This document shows positions 60,097-64,000 of a stretch of DNA of 64,000 nt, piece by piece. Source of the stretch: A07HB70 sp964512675. Its GTDB lineage: Archaea > Halobacteriota > Halobacteria > Halobacteriales > Haloferacaceae. The position numbers and the translations under genes are program-made. The notes under the pieces are model-generated. The model was not told where the DNA came from. It saw nothing but the letters and a program-made list of their open reading frames with translations, and ran no database searches. The number at the start of each line of letters is the position of its first letter. Positions within the stretch are counted from its first letter, which is position 1. The stretch lies in contig CAZEJR010000003.1 of NCBI GenBank assembly GCA_964512675.1, positions 1-64,000 of the forward strand. The letters are read 5' to 3'.

Positions 60097-61094
60097 CCGG
60101 CGTCGGAGCCGGGACCGGGACCGGGACTGGCGTCTGGCGCGATGTCGCCGTCGAGGCTCGCCGAGCCGTCTCCGCCCCCGGTCCGGACCCGGAGCGGGTC
60201 GTCCTCGTCGACGAGGAGCTGCTGGTGCGGGTACGCGATCTCGACGTCCGGCTGCTCCTCGGCCATGAGCGCGTAGAACCGGCTCTGGACCCGCGACCGG
60301 ACGGTCAGGAGCTTGTACGGCTGGTGAACCCAGTAGCGGAGCGTGAGCTGGACGCCGCTGTCGGCGAACTCGTCGAGGTAGACGGTCGGACCGGCGGGGT
60401 AGCGCGCCGCGCCGATACGGATGTTCGGGCCGCCCTCGATCACCGCCTCGCAGTCGCGGGCGGCGCGCTCGAGGAGCCGCCGGGCGGCGTCTACGTCGCC
60501 CTCGTAGGTAACGAGCACAGAGAGTCGCAGACGGGTGCGCTGGTCGTCGGCGGAGTAGTTGGTCACCTGCTGTTCCCGGATGGTGCCGTTCGGGACGACC
60601 CGGAACGTGTTGTCGAGGGTCAGGATCTTCGTGTAGCGGATGGTGATGTCCTCGACGAACCCCCGTGTCCCGTCCTCCATCTCGACCATGTCGCCGATCT
60701 CGTAGGGCTGGTCGGCGAGGACGAACACGCCGCTGATCAGGTTGGCGACGATTGGCGCGAGGACGATACCGAGGACGGCGGAGAACACCGTCACGGAGAG
60801 GAGCACGTCGCCGGCGCCGAAGCCGAAGATCGACGCCGCGAACGCGGCGGCGACGGCGACGACGCCGACCCGAATCGTGCGGATAACGGTGTGAGCGACG
60901 CTCTCGCGCTCGAACCGCCGCGCGACCGGGCGACCGAGCAGGCGGACGACGTACTTCGACGCCGCGACCCCGAGCGCGAGGACGACGACCGCCGCCGCCA
61001 GCTTCACCGGCGTGGTTCCGGCAAGCGAGCGCAGGAGCGCCACGACGTCGTCCGGCGTCGAGAGCGTCTGCGCGGGCGTGAGACCGGACCCCAT
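60093..61094 (-). CDS. mscS: Small-conductance mechanosensitive channel (MscS)
   Basis: 333 residues from ATG at 61094. Transmembrane helices at about 35-55, 72-92 and 95-120, the last forming the pore, then the beta domain with ADQPYEIGDMVEMEDGTRGF, VEDITIRYTKILTLDNTFRV, VPNGTIREQQVTNYS, and a cytosolic vestibule. Tail has PGPGPGS repeats. Releases solutes on hypo-osmotic shock. Confidence 0.93.
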   Translation of the reverse strand: MGSGLTPAQTLSTPDDVVALLRSLAGTTPVKLAAAVVVLALGVAASKYVVRLLGRPVARRFERESVAHTVIRTIRVGVVAVAAAFAASIFGFGAGDVLLSVTVFSAVLGIVLAPIVANLISGVFVLADQPYEIGDMVEMEDGTRGFVEDITIRYTKILTLDNTFRVVPNGTIREQQVTNYSADDQRTRLRLSVLVTYEGDVDAARRLLERAARDCEAVIEGGPNIRIGAARYPAGPTVYLDEFADSGVQLTLRYWVHQPYKLLTVRSRVQSRFYALMAEEQPDVEIAYPHQQLLVDEDDPLRVRTGGGDGSASLDGDIAPDASPGPGPGSDAG

Positions 61095-61184
61095 GGCCTC
61101 ACAGCCGCCCCCGGCGGTCCTAAGTCCACCGGCGCGGCGGCGCGAGCCGGTAGTTCCATACGCGAGCCGGCGCCAGCACCACCT

Positions 61185-62228
61185 GTGGCCGACGACCTCC
61201 AGCACACGCTCGAGCGGGTCGGGGAGCGGCTCACGCTCGGCGAGTACGAGATCGAGGCGTACCTCGCGGTCCTCGAACACGGCGAGCTGACCGCGAGCGA
61301 GGTATCGGAGGTGACGGGTGTCCCGCAGCCGCGGGTGTACGACACGGCGCGGAGTCTCGCCGACCGCGGACTGGTCGAACTCCGGGAGTCGCGACCGATG
61401 ACGGTGGTGGCCGTCGACCCGGAGGAGGCGTTCGGCGACGTCGAGTCGTCGCTCGTCGACCTCGTCGCCTCGCTGTCGGCGCGCTACACGGCGCCCGCGC
61501 GCGACACCGAGGCCGTGACGCTCGTCAAGTCCCGCGCGACAGTCCTCCGACACGTCCGCGAGGTGATCGAAAGCGCGGAGTACGAGCTGCTCGTCTCACT
61601 CACGCCCGACCTCCTCCGGCGGTTCCACGAGCCGCTCGCCGAGGCGGTCGAGCGCGGCGCGAGCGTCGAGCTCGTGGTCGCGCCCGCCGACCGCGCGCCG
61701 GCTGTCGAGACGTTCGACTACGACGCCGTCTCGACGACCGCCCGCGCCCGGCGCGGCATCACGACGCCGGTCGTCGCCGTCGCGGACGGCACTTACTCCG
61801 TCTACACGACACAGGACGCGCTCCGGGAGGAGCTCGACCGCTACGGCGTCATCTTCGACCGCTCCGCGCTCGGCTTCCTCGTCTCCGGATTCTTCGGCAC
61901 CGTCATCTGGACGACGGCAGACCCCCTCGCCCGGTCCGAGACTCCGGTCGCGTTCCCGCGTACGTACGCCACGATCCGCCGGGCGGTGAAGGACCTCGAC
62001 GCCTACGACGGCGACGTCCGCGCTCGCGTCGAGGGCCGCGACGTCGAGACGGGCACGCCGACGGTGGCCGAGGGACCGGTGACGTCGGTCCAGTACGACC
62101 CGAACGAGGAGGTGGCGTCGTTCGTCGTCGACGGGGCCGACGGGCTCGTGACCGTCGGGGGCCGGGTCGCGGCACTCGAGGACGTCGAGGCCCACGAGAT
62201 ACGGATCGAGCCGGGACGAAACGACTAA
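61185..62228 (+). CDS. TrmB-family regulator
   Basis: 347 residues from GTG; TCCATACG at 61154-61161 gives a leaderless start. Winged helix: LGEYEIEAYLAVLEHGELTA, VTGVPQPRVYDTARSLADRG; then a coiled-coil and an effector domain (LLVSLTPDLLRRFHEPLAEA, SVYTTQDALREELDRYGV, FGTVIWTTADPLA). Effector unknown. Differs from the TrmB at 24623 by its larger C-terminal domain. Confidence 0.9.
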   Translation: MADDLQHTLERVGERLTLGEYEIEAYLAVLEHGELTASEVSEVTGVPQPRVYDTARSLADRGLVELRESRPMTVVAVDPEEAFGDVESSLVDLVASLSARYTAPARDTEAVTLVKSRATVLRHVREVIESAEYELLVSLTPDLLRRFHEPLAEAVERGASVELVVAPADRAPAVETFDYDAVSTTARARRGITTPVVAVADGTYSVYTTQDALREELDRYGVIFDRSALGFLVSGFFGTVIWTTADPLARSETPVAFPRTYATIRRAVKDLDAYDGDVRARVEGRDVETGTPTVAEGPVTSVQYDPNEEVASFVVDGADGLVTVGGRVAALEDVEAHEIRIEPGRND

Positions 62229-62256
62229 ACCCGTCGCTCCGGTCTCCCGGCTGTCG

Positions 62257-63420
62257 ATGGACCGGCGCACGCGCGAGTACCTCCGGGGCCGCTTTGGCGA
62301 CTACTACCGCGAGGCGACCCTCACGCCTCCGCCCGACGCCGGCGCGCGCGAGTGGGGACATATCCCGTTCACCGAGGGCGGAACGACGATGGTGCGCCAC
62401 CGGTCGCTGCTCGAGCTCGGCGACCTCGGCTCGTTTCTCGCCGGCGAGGCGCCGCGTCACGTCTACTTCTCCGCCGCGCGCTACGACGACCCGGCGACCC
62501 GCGACATGGACGGGAAGGGCTGGCGCGGGGCCGACCTCGTCTTCGACCTCGACGCCGACCACCTGCCCGCCGTCGACCCCGGCGAGACGAGCTACGCGGG
62601 GATGCTCGCGGCCTGTAAGGAGGCGCTGCGGAACCTGCTCGACCTCCTCGAGCGCGACTTCGGGTTCGACGTCGAGGTGGTCTTCTCGGGGAGTCGGGGC
62701 TACCACGTCCACGTCCGCGACCCGTCGGTGCGGCGGCTCGACGCGACGGCGCGACGCGAAGTGGTCGACTACGTCCGCGGGGCCGGCCTGGACCTCGAGG
62801 GGCTCGTCACGACCCGGAGCGTCCGTGGGACGACCCGGCGCGTCCTGCGCGCCGACGGCGGGTGGGGCCGACGGGTCCACGGGGCGCTGGTCGACCTCGC
62901 GAACGACCTCCGGGCGGCAGACGAGGACGACGCGCTCGGCCGGCTCCGGTCGTACGACGGGATCGGCGAGGGCCGTGCCGAGACGGTACTGACGGCGTTC
63001 CGGCGCAACCCCGAGGCCGTCCGAGCGGGAAATCTCGAGGCGGGCGGACCGGGCGCGCGGGTGCTGGTCGAGCGGCTCGCCGACGAGGTGGTCGAACGCG
63101 ACTCCTCGCCGGTCGACGAGCCGGTGACGACGGACGTGAACCGGCTCATCCGTCTGCCGGAGAGCCTCCACGGCGGCACCGGACTCGCGGTCAGACACAT
63201 CGACCGCGACGGCGTCGACGCGTTCGACCCGCTGACCGACGCGGTGCCCGAGCGGTTCGCCGGGCAGGAGGTCCGGGTCGAGGTGACCGAGCCGGGGACG
63301 GAGCCGGTGGCCGTCGGCGGCGATAGCTTTAGACCGACGGCAGGCGAGCACGTCGTCCGGGAGCCGGTCGGCGTCTTCCTGATGGCGCGCGACCGCGCAC
63401 GGAAGGTGAGAGAGGCGTGA
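62257..63420 (+). CDS. priS: DNA primase small subunit
   Basis: 387 residues from ATG; CTAAAC at 62226-62231. Archaeal/eukaryotic primase: RTREYLRGRFGDYYREA, REWGHIPFTE, catalytic Asp pair in LVFDLDADHLPAV, SGSRGYHVHVRD, and a zinc-region-like middle. Synthesises RNA/DNA primers with PriL (not in this window). Overlaps the GINS gene by 4 nt. Confidence 0.95.
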   Translation: MDRRTREYLRGRFGDYYREATLTPPPDAGAREWGHIPFTEGGTTMVRHRSLLELGDLGSFLAGEAPRHVYFSAARYDDPATRDMDGKGWRGADLVFDLDADHLPAVDPGETSYAGMLAACKEALRNLLDLLERDFGFDVEVVFSGSRGYHVHVRDPSVRRLDATARREVVDYVRGAGLDLEGLVTTRSVRGTTRRVLRADGGWGRRVHGALVDLANDLRAADEDDALGRLRSYDGIGEGRAETVLTAFRRNPEAVRAGNLEAGGPGARVLVERLADEVVERDSSPVDEPVTTDVNRLIRLPESLHGGTGLAVRHIDRDGVDAFDPLTDAVPERFAGQEVRVEVTEPGTEPVAVGGDSFRPTAGEHVVREPVGVFLMARDRARKVREA

Positions 63421-64000
63421 ACTTAGAGGACCTGCGTGAGCGACGACAGCGCGAGCGCGAGCAGGACAGCCTCGGGCGACTGCCGGAGTCGTTCTACCGC
63501 GACGCCGCCGAGTACGTCGCCGAGCTGAAGCGGGCCCGCGAGCGCGCGGCGGAGCGTGCCGACGACCCGTACGGCGACCCGGAGGTGCGCCGCCTGACGG
63601 ACGAGCTCGACGCCGCCACGGAGGTCGTCGAGTCGCTGTACGAGCGCCGGGTCGGCAAGGTGGTCAAGCACGCCTCGTTCGCCGCCGCGGACATGCCCCA
63701 CGACGACGAGGGACTGACAGACGAGGAGCGCGCGCTGTTCGACGACCTCGTCGGGCGTCTCCGCGACAGCCGCTCGCGGGTGCTCGGAGCGCTGGCGGAG
63801 TCCGGAGGGGTCGACACGGCGGACGTGGCGACGGACGGCGACGAGGCGACCCCGGACGCAGACGCTGCCGACCCGTCGCCGGCGCGTCCGGACACGGGCG
63901 GAGACGACACCGGACCGCCCCCGACGCCAGACGACCCCGCCGGGATGCTCGCCGAGGCGATGGGGGGCGAGCCGAGCAACGACCCGCGGGTCGACGGGGG
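63417..64000 (+). CDS. gins: GINS complex subunit (Gins51-type), partial
   Basis: Starts at GTG overlapping the priS stop and runs off the right edge (about 195 residues seen). NLEDLRERRQREREQDSLGR, LPESFYRDAAEYVAELKRAR, RVGKVVKHASFAAADM are the alpha-helical A domain of archaeal GINS; an acidic Pro/Asp-rich linker follows, and the small B domain would lie outside. Known: GINS works with MCM and Cdc45/RecJ-like proteins at forks and is often linked to priS in Archaea. Confidence 0.88.
   Translation, partial: MNLEDLRERRQREREQDSLGRLPESFYRDAAEYVAELKRARERAAERADDPYGDPEVRRLTDELDAATEVVESLYERRVGKVVKHASFAAADMPHDDEGLTDEERALFDDLVGRLRDSRSRVLGALAESGGVDTADVATDGDEATPDADAADPSPARPDTGGDDTGPPPTPDDPAGMLAEAMGGEPSNDPRVDG

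Overview
The window is a piece of a haloarchaeal (class Halobacteria) chromosome. Evidence for this: very high GC with GC-ending codons, acidic proteins (Asp/Glu-rich), many leaderless genes with a TATA-like hexamer 24-30 nt before the start codon, many GTG starts, and archaea/haloarchaea-typical genes: the trpDFEG cluster, a class II ribonucleotide reductase carrying an intein, PriS with a GINS subunit, CofD for coenzyme F420, S17e, HalOD1 output-domain proteins, dodecin, TrmB-type regulators and a PccB-PccX pair. I cannot name the genus from sequence alone.

Layout. 1-6.7 kb is core: nrdJ (leftward, running off the left edge, with a 384-residue intein) and the leftward trpD-trpF-trpE-trpG operon behind a promoter with two TGTACA boxes. 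At 6.78 kb a tRNA-Val(GAC) gene marks the left edge of an accessory zone that runs to about 26 kb. This zone is a patchwork: a partial duplication of the tRNA 3' end, an HNH nuclease/zinc-finger pair, DUF4385 genes at three stages of decay, ribbon-helix-helix (RHH) regulators, an AT-rich lipoprotein gene unlike its surroundings, a catalytic-domain-only tyrosine recombinase, a broken Mrr-pentapeptide-repeat gene, a replication-like ORF truncated into a DUF4385 remnant, and small HalOD1 proteins. It also carries an orphan tungstate-type binding protein and a TrmB regulator with a near-perfect operator. Several stretches here hold only gene debris.

From 26 kb to the right end the window is ordered core chromosome: a Nudix/MFS pair; sucCD (TCA cycle); an MDR oxidoreductase, wHTH and SDR; pccB-pccX (carboxyltransferase and small subunit) with, 7 kb away, pccA (biotin carboxylase/BCCP) overlapping birA (biotin ligase that would charge it); a leftward cofD/Dus-like/CitG-like/DUF447 cluster; HD phosphohydrolase and amidohydrolase; asd (aspartate family amino acids); a decayed FAD/Fe-S dehydrogenase; glyoxalase, DsbA-like lipoprotein plus membrane partner; a CitE/HpcH lyase, FAH hydrolase and 2-hydroxyacid dehydrogenase; a geranylgeranyl-reductase-type flavoprotein; hisD; an A-type Fe-S carrier; leuS; an FNR-like flavoprotein; dodecin; a 5'-nucleotidase-like enzyme; UspA; MscS; TrmB; and priS-GINS running off the right edge.

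The most unusual signals are: a palindrome present once over the predicted transcription start and twice inside the coding sequence of an RHH gene (19.5-19.8 kb); a 24-nt-period array of three hairpins with compensatory stem changes upstream of hisD (51.85 kb); the TGTACA boxes at trpD; two in-frame amber codons in an otherwise long open Mrr-pentapeptide frame (15.5 kb); and the AT-rich lipoprotein island (13.0-14.35 kb).
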